A stretch of DNA of 64,000 bases from Trichomonas vaginalis G3 (lineage: Eukaryota; Parabasalia; Trichomonadida; Trichomonadidae): the NCBI RefSeq assembly GCF_026262505.1, contig NC_067206.1:15992205-16056204 (forward strand), given 5' to 3'. Positions within the stretch are counted from its first letter, which is position 1, and each line of letters starts with the position of its first letter. Shown piece by piece: positions 29,096 to 40,172 of this stretch. The notes beneath the pieces are model-generated. The model was not told where the DNA came from and did not search any database. It saw only the letters and a list, made by a program, of their open reading frames with translations. A program made the translations under genes and the position numbers.

Positions 29096-29251
29096 TCGAC
29101 CCAGAAGAAGGCTTCTCAAAGTATACTTCCTTGGAACGCCTGTAACTTTTCCTGTAGCGACGATAGACCCTTACTTGTCCGGACAAAGTTATACTAAACA
29201 TCTTCAGGGCTAGAAGGGGCGCAGCCCCTGGAAGCCCCTCATACCTGACCT
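29096..29251 (-). repeat. E1 right terminal inverted repeat (inner and outer parts contiguous)
   Basis: Inner part matches 6207-6304 inverted. Outer part (GGGGCGCAGCCCCTGGAAGC, ending CCTGACCT) matches 4626-4671 inverted. Confidence 0.85.
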
Positions 29252-29332
29252 TATGTATATATTTATATATGTATATATTTATATATGTATATATTTATAT
29301 ATGTATATATTTATATATGTATATATTTATGT
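29252..29332. repeat. 16-bp AT minisatellite right of E1
   Basis: About five units of TATATATTTATATATG, same phase family as 4254-4625. TATGT directly after the element end equals the five bases directly before its start. Confidence 0.9.
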
Positions 29333-29337
29333 AATGC

Positions 29338-29925
29338 ATGAAAATTCGGTTCAATTCATTTTTGACACTTTACATATATCATATTGCAAAAAAGTTTTTA
29401 AAATATGATGTATGAATAAGAGTATGATTGGTATAGATTTGGGTTGTATAAATGTGATTGAACAATTGTTAATGGAAAGTTCAAAAACTTGGGTGCAATC
29501 AGAACTGATTGCACCCAAGTTTTTGAACTTTGTATAAGGAATTGTTGGCTATGATGTACTGATCATGAATCAGTACATCATAGCCAACAATTCCTTCCCA
29601 AACAACCCGAAATTTGTCTGATTCCACACTAATTTTATTAATTTATCTAAACTTTTATCCTCGTCTACAATTTAATCATCAATAATTATCTCTTGTTCTA
29701 TTTCACTATTATATATATATATATATATATATTTATATGATTTGATTTAAAAAAATAAATAAATAAATTAATAAATCATTTACTCAAATATATCAAAAGT
29801 TTTATTTTTATATATAAAGATAACTACTTTTTTAAAAAATACCCTATATATTTTTGCCATGTAAACTATTTTTGCCATGTAAACTTGTCACTTTTGTCAG
29901 AAGTGATGTGAACCGAATTTTCATA
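29338..29925. mobile_element. Non-autonomous hairpin-bearing transposon between E1 and E2
   Basis: Ends are inverted: ATGAAAATTCGGTTCA on the left and its complement TGAACCGAATTTTCAT on the right, each followed inward by TTTGACAC/GTGACA-type motifs. No coding capacity. It carries two long perfect hairpins (about 29481-29537 and 29540-29597) and a (TA)n run at 29710-29732. It sits inside the 16-bp minisatellite. Confidence 0.7.
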
Positions 29926-29932
29926 CACAACA

Positions 29933-29976
29933 TATGTATATATTTATATATGTATATATTTATATATGTATATATT
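29933..29976. repeat. 16-bp AT minisatellite left of E2
   Basis: Nearly three units of TATATATTTATATATG between the small transposon and the E2 left end. Confidence 0.85.
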
Positions 29977-30027
29977 AGGTCAGGTGAGTGGGGCTTCCAG
30001 GGGCTGCGCCCCTTCTAGCCCCTAAGA
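29977..30027 (+). repeat. E2 left terminal inverted repeat
   Basis: AGGTCAGGTGAGTGGGGC and GC-rich continuation identical to the E1 outer repeat; the inner part found in E1 is not present on this side. Confidence 0.85.
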
Positions 30028-30165
30028 AATGGACACAAGAACGTAGAGGAGGACCGAACCCCAGCCGACCAGCCGGTGACAACACTTTGACCGAGTAGTT
30101 TTTTGAGCTGAACAAAAAGTGTCATATAAACATCTGTCGAAAACCGCTTTTTAACTTCACTTAAA

Positions 30166-33100
30166 ATGCCACGTAAGCTACGTAAGAATATACGTAAGAG
30201 GAAGAGAGCATTGAAACATCCAATAGTAAAACTGACACCACAACAACAGTTGCAACAACAAATGCTGAATGACCCCACTATGTTGCAACAAATGTCAAGC
30301 AACCCTATGCTCTTAAACCGAGTTCTTGGTGCACAGAGTGGAGGTTTAAGAGCGGCACTTTTAGCGAAAATGGCAGGCTATGGTGGAGCTGCAGACGGAA
30401 GAGCTTATAACCCTCAAAGTCAAATGAATTTGAGTTCACTCAAAAATCAAATAACAGATGTCAAAAAGTCAAACATAGACATACAGAAACAAATAAGTGA
30501 AAACGAAAAGAAACTAGAATATGACAGACACACAAAGAAACTCAATGAGTTAAACGTAGAGAAAAAGAAGAAAGAAGAACAACTGAAAGAACTAAGTACA
30601 GAGGAATATGCGAAAAAAGTGTCAGAAAAAGCAGCAGAAGTAGCAAAAATGGAACAAGATGTCATAAATTTGAAAAACCATACTACTCAATATAAAGTAC
30701 TGAAAGATGAAGAGATAAAACAAAAAGCCCTGAAGACATATATGGATAGCGATGAGTATAAAAAAGAAGTTGAAGCAAATGTAAAGGCAGAAAAACTTTT
30801 ACAGTTGCAAAACCAAACCGTACAGTATGAAAACTTAGCACAAGAAAGTAAAAATAACGACGCAGCCATGCAAAAGGCAATGAAAAGCGCAGAATATATA
30901 AAAGCTAACAATGACTGGTTAGATACCCAAGCCAACGCTAAAGCAGCCCAACTTATAGGGTCAATAAGGACAAAAATACAAGCGGATGAAGACAGTTCAA
31001 ATGAAGCTTTAACAAATGCTGACTTTAAGAACGCCTTCGAAGCTCTTCATAGTAAGGTGAAACTAGTGAACGACTTCTCATCTGGAAAGAAACTGAAGTC
31101 TGAAGGTTTCGACAAAGAGTTAAGAGAAGTAGCACAAAATATGACGAAAATAACAGATGCAGCAACGAGACAGGCAGTTCAAAGTGCCTATGACGCCGTT
31201 AGAGCAACTGTTGTGAAAAGTCAAGAAAAAGAGTTACAACAGACCAAAACAGACCTAGTAAATGCTTTCTTAAAAACGAAAAGTCAGGTAGGACATTATG
31301 CTGCAGATGGAACATATGTGCCAGCTGGTGGAACTTATATACCAGCTGGTGGAACTTATATACTAGCTAGTGGTGTAATAAACAGAAATTCATCAAAAGT
31401 GACAGCTCTCAATTTTTTTGACATTTGTAAATTCTAAATTGAATGAGAAAAATGAAATAATACTAAGCATAATACAATATTCTAGATTTAATTATAATTA
31501 GGAAAAAGTTAGTTTTGAGAGTACTTTTCATAGGCATATAGAATGAAATCTTCTGAAAAATAATATCACATAAACTCATATTATTTTCTAATATATAACT
31601 ATTTTATATAAAAATCAAATTCAATGATCTTAAAAGCGAAGGATAAACCTCAAAATTTACGAATATAATGAGTGGGAATAGGCGTAAAGCAAAAATTGAT
31701 ATTTCATATGGTTTTATGATAGATAACCATTATATTCCCACTCATTATATTCGTAAATTTTGAGGTTTATCCTTCGCTTTTAAGATCATTGAATTTGATT
31801 TTTATATAAAATAGTTATATATTAGAAAATAATATGAGTTTATGTGATATTATTTTTCAGAAGATTTTGTGTTCTTCTTCAAAATTTTATTTTTTTATTA
31901 AAAAGAATCTTTACAAAATATACATTTACTTTAATTAATATTTAAAAACGTGCTCTATCAAAAGTTCCAAAAATTCAATATTTTAGCTTTTCTGAGGTGT
32001 CACTTTTGATGAATTTCTGTTTACAACAGTGGAACTTATATACCACCAAACCCTCCAAGAGAAGCACCTGCACCAGGACTACCTAGAACATTTACATCGT
32101 CACATGGACACAGACACAGGCATGCACCAAAACCAGCACAACAACAACCAAAACCAACAGTTCAAAATCCAGCACAACAACAACCAAAACCAACAGTTCA
32201 AAATCCAGCACAACAACAACCAAAACCAACAGTTCAAAATCCAGCACAACAACAACCAAAACCAACAGTTCAAAATCCAACACAACAACCACAAACAGAG
32301 CAAGGACATAAAAGAAGTAGAGAACAAGGAAACCAAGATTTCTTAAAAATGCTAAAGGAAAATTATGGTTACCCAGATACTCTTGACTTTAGTGACAGAT
32401 ATAAAGAAGCTATTAGAAAGTTCAAGGATGGAAATACTGACCCGAACCTATTTAGCTTTATGGTTCAGCACCAAATGGGATATAATTTCAAACCTGGAAA
32501 ATACAAGCTCGCTAAGGGATATGATTTAATAGCATATCATCCAAATGACATGACTGAATTTACTCCGAGATATTTGGTGTCAGAGCTAAATGACAATTCA
32601 ACTCTCTTCATGAAACGCGTAAAAAATAAAGACGGAACGAAAGAAGAAAGGGTTATGTATGCGGATGACTTAGAGAGGGAACTTGTTAAAAACGGTCTCG
32701 GAATATATGAAATGCCAGCAGATGAGGTACAAGAAACTCCACAGGAAGAAGTTCAGATACAACCAGACATGGAAGAAATAGTTCAGCAACAACAGCTAGA
32801 AGAGCCAGAAGGAAACGAACAAATCCCTCCTTTGGAAACTAACTTCACAGAACTAGATGAAGATTTGGAACAGCCGAAAAATCTTGACCCTCAACAAGAG
32901 TATGAGATGAATATGGAATCTTTCCAAGAGTTTAAGAAAAATTCGGCTGACGGAGTAGAAGAATATCGAAAAATGTTTGCCGACATACAAAAGACTCCAA
33001 CACCAGATGAAAATATTCAGCATAGAATGGAAGTACTGAAAGAAAGTGTACACACATACAACAACCCTTTTTACTTACGACCATATAACGTTCAATCTTT

Positions 33101-34218
33101 GGATGAACTCGGTGAAAATAAAAGGTTAAATTTCAACAAAACATATAGAAATGAAACATTGTTTAAAGTTCATTCAGAACCTAGCCAATATGGAAACAAA
33201 CCTACTTTTGTTTCTGCAGACTATGGAACTACAATGAGATGGGGTCATAAAGCTAACCCGGATAGGTGGTTCATAAACTTACAACCACAATTCCAAGAAG
33301 TTGTAGACGCAATGGAAGTCAATGGTGAACCAGATATAGCTGGTATTTTCAGCGCGGCTTTAATGCCATTGAAAGATATGAAAGATGCAGATATTTTGAA
33401 CCAGTATGAAATGAACATGGCTGATGGAAATATAACACCTGACGTTCTAGAACATTTATCTCAAAGAACTACACAGAACCATAGAGATGGTATATTTGGT
33501 GAAGAGTTTAGAAAGAAAGTTAGGGAGAGAGAAGGAAGAGAACCTATTGTACATGACCTTGCAAACGAAAGTTTACAAAATGTCATAAAAACTTACTTTG
33601 CAGACAATGAACCGAGAAGGGATGAATATTTAAGAAAACTCAAATGGACAGTACCAAATGAAATGTTAGTATTGAAAAACATGTTCCTTGACAAAATAAA
33701 ACCAACTACAGAAATAAATGACGCAAGACTGAAACATTGGGTAAAAGCTTTCCCATTCACAAAAGATATTGTTGGTAACATGGAAAGAAAACCAGAATGG
33801 CTACAAAAACATATATTTGGAAACGAGCTTATTCCATATGGACAAGCTCTTTTTGAAGAGCTTGAACCGGAAACTCAGGAAAGAGTCATGCAAACAATAC
33901 GCGAAGACTCAAATACAAACTATGACGAAATCTTTCTAGGATATAGGTTACCTGAGATGGGCGACCAGAGCCCAAAGGCAAAAAGGACATGGGAAATTTA
34001 CAACATACTAGGTGAACATGAGGCAAAGATGCAACAACTTGAAGCAGAGGGCAAGTTACCAAAAGCGACACCAAAGAAGAAGAGAAGAACAAAGTGAAAA
34101 TAGTGAAGAAGTAACTTCATCTAGTGAAAGTAGTGGCAATGAAGGAAAAAGAAGAGTTAAAAACTCAGCCAGGAAGAAAGTAAAGCTTGGTCCACGTGGG
34201 TTCTATTATGACAAATAA
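30166..34218 (+). pseudogene. Large coiled-coil / Gln-Pro-rich virion protein candidate (E2 copy, interrupted)
   Basis: Same gene as 6430-9706. The N-terminal coiled-coil part and the C-terminal domain are each long and open. The two are separated by a foldback transposon (31374-32028), inserted at the GTYIPAGG-type repeats with a 4-bp duplication. The linker after the insertion carries four copies of a QQQPKPTVQNPA repeat, against one shortened copy in E1, so repeat number varies. Additional breaks exist. Confidence 0.6.
31374..32028. mobile_element. Foldback transposon copy A (655 bp)
   Basis: Inverted ends with AAACAGAAATTCATCAAA and AAAGTGACA; 4-bp duplication GTGG on both sides (31370-31373, 32029-32032). 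The interior is almost entirely one long inverted repeat with a short loop near 31685-31730. Non-coding. Confidence 0.85.
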
Positions 34219-34250
34219 ATCCAACTATTCTATATTTTTACCCATATGAA

Positions 34251-35855
34251 ATGTACGCCGCTCAGAATATAACGCCAACAGTTTTGGATGCCATGAATGG
34301 AAATGTTTCCGAATGGTATAACGAATGCGACAATGCCATTAGAAGGTCAGAAATAGTTCCTGGAACTTACGAATATACAACTGCTGTTTCTTATGGAAAT
34401 GTAGGTGAGTTTGGTTCTTCAACAACAGTAGATATTGCTTGCGACAGGTTTCATATAATTTCTATTGACAACTCATTCTTATACGTGGAACAAGACATTG
34501 AAATAAAACCTTCTGCCAAGTTGTCTGACAAGAAAGGTTGCAATGGAATTTTCTATGTCGGATACCAATATGCTCCAGAAGTTTTCATGGGATATAAGAT
34601 ATATTCTAACTCTGACTTAGTTCAAACAGTAACATGGGCAAACTATGAATGGTTCGCTTTAAGAAACTCAGTACAACCACAAGCTAGAGAACAAACAGAC
34701 CAGTATGCAACTATTGAGAAAATAAGAAGACTTGACCCTAACGTTCCAGGAGTTTATGTTAACCTTTCTGGTTCAGATGGAAATGCTGTCACTAAAGTAA
34801 AACTGAAACTTAGAGTTCCTTTGTCATCTTTCCTCATCTTCAGGTTTTTAAGATACTTGCCAAACTGGGCAGGAAAAATTTCTATTGAACTTACTCCAAG
34901 CAAAAATAACTTAGTCATTGCACCAACACAAGACCCATTCACTCTTACAGACGTAAAGGGAGCAAATCAAACGTCATTCGCCGAATTTTGCAAAGACAAA
35001 GTTGACTTAGACTTTGGTTTCTCAAACCTCAACACTGAAGTAAAGTATTATTTCAATGCTGCTGGAACTGCTTGGGACCCAGTTAGGTTCACATGCGAAA
35101 AATTTGAATGCAAGAGAATAGAAAGCAGACTTGCAGTCTATATGTTGGACCCAGATATTTCAAATGCTTTAGCTGCCAAATATATTGCAGTTCCACTTAT
35201 GTTCCCTATACACCAAATATCTGTCAAAGACTTTGCAGGTGAAGTTGGAAACCAAAATCCAGGAACCGCAGGTGCAAGAACAGATATTGCTTTAACAACT
35301 GCAATGAAACACGCAGATACTATGTTTGTACTGTTCAGACGAACTATAAATGACTATTCTTGTTTCTACAACCCCGGTATTAAATATCATATAAACATAG
35401 ATGGCAAATATTATCCAAGAGAAGAATATTCTACAGTTGAGGATATGAGGTCATACAACTTGACATTAGATGCTATGAACTTTAACAACAACTTCACAAC
35501 AACCATTAACCCTGAAATGCAAAGTTCTATTATGCCATATGTGAAAGTATGGACCCATACAGGAAGTCAAAAAACTCAATATACAAATGGAGACCGTTCA
35601 AACTTTTGGCTTGGCATTCCATTTGCTGACTCAGAAGACTTTATGGGTGGTATTTCAACTGTTGGTACTGTACAAATACAATATACTGGTGACAGAGACG
35701 GTCCATATGAACTGAGAGCAAAGAAGTTTACAAAACCAATAGCACTTTTCACGGAAGATGCTCTTTTGAAGATTCGTTCGATGAAACCTGCTGGGGCTCC
35801 TCAGATTGGCATAACGACAGCTTCCATCGAGCAGATTTTGGCAGCAGGTCAGTAA
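34251..35855 (+). CDS. Major capsid protein, double jelly-roll type, 534 aa (E2, reads whole)
   Basis: Size and strand-rich composition fit the double jelly-roll capsid proteins of Polintons and Polinton-like viruses. Two beta-rich halves are visible, about residues 45-240 and 255-520, each with alternating hydrophobic strands. The first closes with RFLRYLPNWAGKISIELTPS, a pattern typical of the end of the first jelly roll. It is followed closely by minor-capsid candidates, helicase and packaging ATPase, the usual morphogenesis neighbourhood. ATG 34251 follows the short CCCATATGAA spacer. Its 3' end overlaps the convergent gene at 35749-36168. The fold call is by pattern, not by a diagnostic motif. 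Confidence 0.72.
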   Translation: MYAAQNITPTVLDAMNGNVSEWYNECDNAIRRSEIVPGTYEYTTAVSYGNVGEFGSSTTVDIACDRFHIISIDNSFLYVEQDIEIKPSAKLSDKKGCNGIFYVGYQYAPEVFMGYKIYSNSDLVQTVTWANYEWFALRNSVQPQAREQTDQYATIEKIRRLDPNVPGVYVNLSGSDGNAVTKVKLKLRVPLSSFLIFRFLRYLPNWAGKISIELTPSKNNLVIAPTQDPFTLTDVKGANQTSFAEFCKDKVDLDFGFSNLNTEVKYYFNAAGTAWDPVRFTCEKFECKRIESRLAVYMLDPDISNALAAKYIAVPLMFPIHQISVKDFAGEVGNQNPGTAGARTDIALTTAMKHADTMFVLFRRTINDYSCFYNPGIKYHINIDGKYYPREEYSTVEDMRSYNLTLDAMNFNNNFTTTINPEMQSSIMPYVKVWTHTGSQKTQYTNGDRSNFWLGIPFADSEDFMGGISTVGTVQIQYTGDRDGPYELRAKKFTKPIALFTEDALLKIRSMKPAGAPQIGITTASIEQILAAGQ

Positions 35856-36168
35856 GTTGTTCTTGAACTGACTTCTCTCCGTCAAATATTGACAGTACGC
35901 CAGTTTTGACATAATATTGTATTATAAACTTACCTTTAGAAATATCTGTAAGTTTTGAAGTTATATTTTTGTCTGCTTCAAGAACTTTCACCATTTCAGT
36001 TATACCAACTTTCTTTGCTTTATGAAAATATTTTGGTTCAGCAAAGACTGCTATTCTATAACATTTACCATTGTTTGTGTAAAGAACTATTCTGTCAATG
36101 TATTTGTATTGTTTGTGTGTGTAAACTTTGTTCTGCTTCAATTCGAAGAGATACTCGAATACGTCCAT
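35749..36168 (-). CDS. 139-aa protein convergent with the capsid gene
   Basis: Begins DVFEYLFELKQNKVYTHKQY. Strand-rich centre (RIVLYTNNGKCYRIAVFAEP) followed by a helical, charged part. Its last 35 codons overlap the end of the major capsid gene on the other strand. It is divergent from the 193-aa gene, with 18 bp between starts. No family recognised. E1 has a broken copy. Confidence 0.6.
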   Translation of the reverse strand: MDVFEYLFELKQNKVYTHKQYKYIDRIVLYTNNGKCYRIAVFAEPKYFHKAKKVGITEMVKVLEADKNITSKLTDISKGKFIIQYYVKTGVLSIFDGEKSVQEQLTDLLPKSARWKLSLCQSEEPQQVSSNESSKEHLP

Positions 36169-36186
36169 CTTTTTATTCTAAGTAAA

Positions 36187-36768
36187 ATGTCATTTCCGAA
36201 AAATAGAAGCGTAAGTGTTTCAAAAGGTTTAATGGCGGTGGCAGATGTGAAGTTAAATTCACCAACTCAAACAAACAGTCAAAGTGTTATTGTCAATGTC
36301 AAAGAAAGAGATGTTGAAGTGGGGAAACCATACGAAGACGAAGATGGTATAACAATTGTTCCTGTAAAAGAACAACCAACATACCCTGAAGTTAGCAGAG
36401 ACTTAAGTTCTGTTGCAGATATTCGAAACGACTACCAACAACTGAAAGACAAACTTCAAACTCAGGAGAAGATTTGTCAAGCTTTAGGTATAATGTTAAA
36501 CTTGGTCGAACACAACCCTGTAAAAGTGAACTCATATGTCATTGCACCTCATGAAGTTTTGAAAGAACTATTGAAACTTTTGACAGAGGCAGACGATATA
36601 AACATCAAAGAAATAGAACCCGACGTTAGTTGCTGTGGTGTTTCATATAATGTCATTGACAAGATATACGTTATGAAAGGAGGTGAAACGTTGAACTTAA
36701 AATATAGTTTCCCAGACGTTATAAAAATATTTGACGACCACAACATTTCATTAAAATTTATTTGCTAA
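36187..36768 (+). CDS. 193-aa protein, unknown (E2)
   Basis: Whole version of 11674-12254. A short beta segment (SQSVIVNVKERDVEVG), a central helix that may form a coiled coil, and an alpha/beta C-terminus (VLKELLKLLTEADDINIKEI). Five bases before the minor-capsid candidate; both starts share the CTAAGTAAAATG context. Confidence 0.65.
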   Translation: MSFPKNRSVSVSKGLMAVADVKLNSPTQTNSQSVIVNVKERDVEVGKPYEDEDGITIVPVKEQPTYPEVSRDLSSVADIRNDYQQLKDKLQTQEKICQALGIMLNLVEHNPVKVNSYVIAPHEVLKELLKLLTEADDINIKEIEPDVSCCGVSYNVIDKIYVMKGGETLNLKYSFPDVIKIFDDHNISLKFIC

Positions 36769-36773
36769 GTAAA

Positions 36774-37578
36774 ATGGCAGAAGACACAATGGTTTATACT
36801 ATTACGACTAAAAACCCTGAGTCATATAATTCTATAACAACAAACTTACAAAGTCCTCAAGGACGATATTGTAAACTAACTTTAAACACAATGACGACTA
36901 AAGCTTGTTTTGCTCTTTTGACACCAGAAGATTTTATTGTTGTGAATGGTAAAAAATACTCCTTTGAAGATACTTACTCAGATATACCACCAACAGGTTT
37001 TGTTGACTTATTTAATACTTTAAGGACGAGTGTAACATGTGCTGCAACTAGAGCAGGTTTCATTATGTTTGGATGTCCGACTGAGTTTACTATAAACAAT
37101 ATGAGCTATAATACAAAACTTATATCTGGTTTTTACTACCAACAGTTTCCTATAACAGGAAAAGGTGTCATACAAGGAATGTCTATTCCATTGACTTTAA
37201 GTACACCTATTTTATATATTGTTTCAAACTTAGGTTCAAAGTGTTATTCGAATGTCGACAGAAACTACTATGACCAAAAGATACTTATGCGTATAAACAA
37301 CACTTTCTCTGCTGGTTTGCCTATTGTTCATTCGAATGCAGAGTTTTCAGCTTAGTAAACTCAAACACTTTGGCAATATAAACTTGACATTAGTTGACGC
37401 AAACTTTGTTCCTGTAAAACTTTTATGTCCTATGTATTTGTCAATGACGGCAGAAAGTTTCGAATTGGAAGATGCAACTGGTGAAAGTATTGTATTACAA
37501 GAACAACTTCAACAACAAATAGCTCAAGAACAACAAATGCAACAAATAGCTCAAGAACAACAAATAGCTCAAGAATAA
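36774..37578 (+). pseudogene. Minor capsid (penton-like) candidate (E2 copy, broken)
   Basis: Near-identical to 12260-13066, with a different arrangement of the terminal QQIAQE/QQMQQIAQE units. Broken. Confidence 0.6.
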
Positions 37579-37607
37579 AAAAAATATTTTTTTTTATTTT
37601 TATAAAA

Positions 37608-38841
37608 ATGTACAGAATAGATGTTTCAGATTTTTATGACTTCCAACATTCAGAAATATGTGTCCATTTCGAGACTATAACAAAGCAGTCGAGAATTTGA
37701 AACGTTTAGTCATTTATGTCGACTCTGCCCCAGAATGTTATGTTATGAAAGAATGGGATGTAGTCTTTAACAAACCTAAAGCAACAATAGTTTCAGAACA
37801 AGAATGTAAACAGAAACTTAAGAAAATAAAAGTCGTACAAGTTGGCATGAAGATGTTAGATGCTTGGGATATCTTATTGTCAAAGTTAGAAGATTTTTCA
37901 GTTCGAGGTATAAAGTTCTATACACCTCTCCAAACTTCTATTCTATCTTCACTGGATATAAATACGAACAAGTAGAATGGAAAGGAAAAATGTTATAGAA
38001 GCTTGGTTAGACCATGTCAAAGAAATTATATGCAATGGAAACGAAAGAGTCTATGAGTATATCTTATGTTGGTTTGCAAACATCTTACAACATCCAAGTG
38101 CTAAAAATGAAACTGCTCTCATTATAATTGGAAAACAAGGAACAGGTAAGAACACATTCTTTACAGATATTTTGTGCAAACTGTTAGAAGGTTATTCGAA
38201 TCCGAATATGACAAACTTAGAAAACATCTGCGGTAAATTTAACTCTTCAATAGAGAATATTGAAACTTATAGTATGTAACGAACTTCAAAGTATAGATAC
38301 AACAAAAGTTTTGAACTCAGATGCTTTGAAGAGTCTTATAACAGACAAAGTTGGAGTTGTTGAAAGAAAATATAAAGACCAAAGAGTTGTGAAAATGTTG
38401 CAAACTTCGTTATGGTTTCAAACAATGCTGTTCCGATGAAGTTAGAAAGTTCTGACAGAAGATATGTAGTTTGTCAGAACGTCAGAAGCTCATATGCAAG
38501 ATACAGATATTTTGACGACTTAGCAGAAACTTTGACATCTGACTTTTACAACCACTTGTTTCTCATATTTTATGACATTAGATATTTTCTAAGTTCAATC
38601 CAAGACAAATTCCACATACCGAAGAGACAACATTGTTAGAAGCAAACAAAGTGTATATGAACTGTTCATAGATGAAACTGACTTTGAGTGTTTAGATGAA
38701 AGGTCATTGTACGATTCGTATAAACAATATTGTCAAGAGTATGGTTATATGACAGCTTCTAAACGAACATTCTTGGCAAATGTCAAAAGTCTTTTAGATG
38801 TTCAGAATGGTGTATATACAAAGAAAAATTTTTCTGAGTAA
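37608..38841 (+). pseudogene. Superfamily 3 helicase (E2 copy, broken)
   Basis: Same gene as 13096-14330; Walker A GKQGTGKNT is visible. Several breaks, more than in E1. Confidence 0.75.
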
Positions 38842-38877
38842 ATTTTTAAAAAAATATTTTTTTATCCGATAGAAAAG

Positions 38878-39212
38878 ATGACAGAAAAATTAACTTTTTA
38901 CATAGCGCCAGACCCTTCTTGCCCACATCTTTTTAAGCCACAATATATAGACATAGAACTAAAATAGAGAAAAGCGAAATTCTACAAACAGAAGAAGCAT
39001 AGAGACCTAGATAACGAAAATGGATATGCGCTATTCTGGTTAGATTGTCCTTATGAAATGTATGAAAAAAAGGCTTTATATGAAGAATATAGAAAATATT
39101 GTCATGAAAACGATATATAAGACCAAGCTCTAGAGAAAAATTCTATGCTGGTATAAAAACATCTTTTCGAAGTTCGGAATGGCAAATATACAAAGAAAAT
39201 TTTTCTGAGTAA
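38878..39212 (+). pseudogene. Diverged second helicase-tail segment (E2 only)
   Basis: Starts with its own ATG and the same AAAGATG context. It contains a stretch like LYEEYRKYCHEND, comparable with LYDSYKQYCQEYG of the helicase tail, and ends with the same ATACAAAGAAAATTTTTCTG sequence before a TAA. It seems to be a remnant of a related but distinct gene or of a diverged tail duplication. Degraded; not present in E1. Confidence 0.5.
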
Positions 39213-39249
39213 ATTTTAAAAAAATATTTTTTTTATCCGATAGAAAAAG

Positions 39250-39668
39250 ATGGCAAAATTCATCTCAGTAAACAAGTACATGTCAGGACTTAAAGAAGAA
39301 CTAGACCCATTCACATATTTGAATGTTTACTTCTACCATTTTGAAAAGTCTTCATTCAGCAAAGTTTGGAACATCGAACCAGTTAAGTTTGCTGTTGTGA
39401 CTAAAAATGGTGCGAAATTTGAAGACTTAGACATAGAAGGTTTGTTAGCAGTCAAAGAAAGTTTTGACAGAAGGTTCTCAAAACTCGAAGAAGGTAAAGC
39501 ATACAAACTTGTTATACCTTATGAACCAAGAAAGCAGACGACTATGAATATTATGAGTCTAAAGTTGTAGAAGTTCAAGGTAAATTGGGTAAAAAGATTT
39601 TAGAGTCTAAGCCAGTGTTTGCTCCTAAAGAGGAAGAGAACATTGACATTGACCCAGAAATGTTCTAA
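39250..39668 (+). pseudogene. SSB-like 139-aa protein (E2 copy, broken)
   Basis: Near-identical to 14367-14786, same acidic end. Broken. Confidence 0.6.
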
Positions 39669-39683
39669 AATAAAATTTTATTT

Positions 39684-40136
39684 TTACATGTCATATCTCC
39701 CCTTCTCTGGAACTGGTTCAGGTTCTTTCTTCTCTTCTTCTACTTTCTTTTCTTTCTTTTCTCTCTTCTTCTTTTCTGGTGGAGTTATGTCAAACTTCTC
39801 AGAACCATATTTTTGTAAAAGTTCTTTGTCCTTTAATAGCTCTTCTATTCTGTTTTCTATTTCATCTTCAAGAACAGTGCATGTGTCTTCTTTGCATTCT
39901 AAGAAGTTTTGTTGGACTTCATCTCTCCAAGAGGCGTCATCTCTGTCAACAAGTCTGTCATTGACAAATTTTAAGACTGCTCTGCTTAATGTTTTATGGT
40001 TCTTGTCATATTCCCAGAAACAGAACTTTAGAACAAATTCACCTTTCTTGTTTACACTATGTAAGATTTTATGGTCGACAGATGTTTTGCTGTCGAAAAG
40101 TTTATCTCGAATATAGATAGCGAAATCGCTAGACAT
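39684..40136 (-). CDS. 150-aa charged-tail protein (E2)
   Basis: Counterpart of 14803-15255; the last few residues differ (EKGRYDM against EMKKFDM). Start at the ATG matching E1, facing the packaging ATPase gene. Confidence 0.7.
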   Translation of the reverse strand: MSSDFAIYIRDKLFDSKTSVDHKILHSVNKKGEFVLKFCFWEYDKNHKTLSRAVLKFVNDRLVDRDDASWRDEVQQNFLECKEDTCTVLEDEIENRIEELLKDKELLQKYGSEKFDITPPEKKKREKKEKKVEEEKKEPEPVPEKGRYDM

Positions 40137-40172
40137 TTTCAAAAAGATAAAAATTTTAATTTTTCTAAAAAT

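Larger units (their letters stand above)
4626..29251. mobile_element. E1: PolB-less Polinton-like virus relic
   Basis: An element of about 24.6 kb with terminal inverted repeats starting AGGTCAGGT, bordered by minisatellite and a possible 5-bp TATGT duplication. Its parts are a capsid-like module (major capsid, minor-capsid candidates, packaging ATPase), an SF3 helicase, an rve integrase, a D12 methyltransferase, a KilA-N protein and a phage-type fibre. That set is typical of Polinton-like viruses and virophages, except that no family B polymerase was found. It is a fossil with roughly 20 breaks by eye, mostly in the left third; most genes from about 14 kb rightward look whole. Near identity with E2 in shared genes suggests a recent origin. 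Confidence 0.85.

Noticed and set aside
29252-29976. A host gene between E1 and E2
   Set aside because: The interval is fully accounted for by minisatellite and a hairpin-bearing non-coding transposon.
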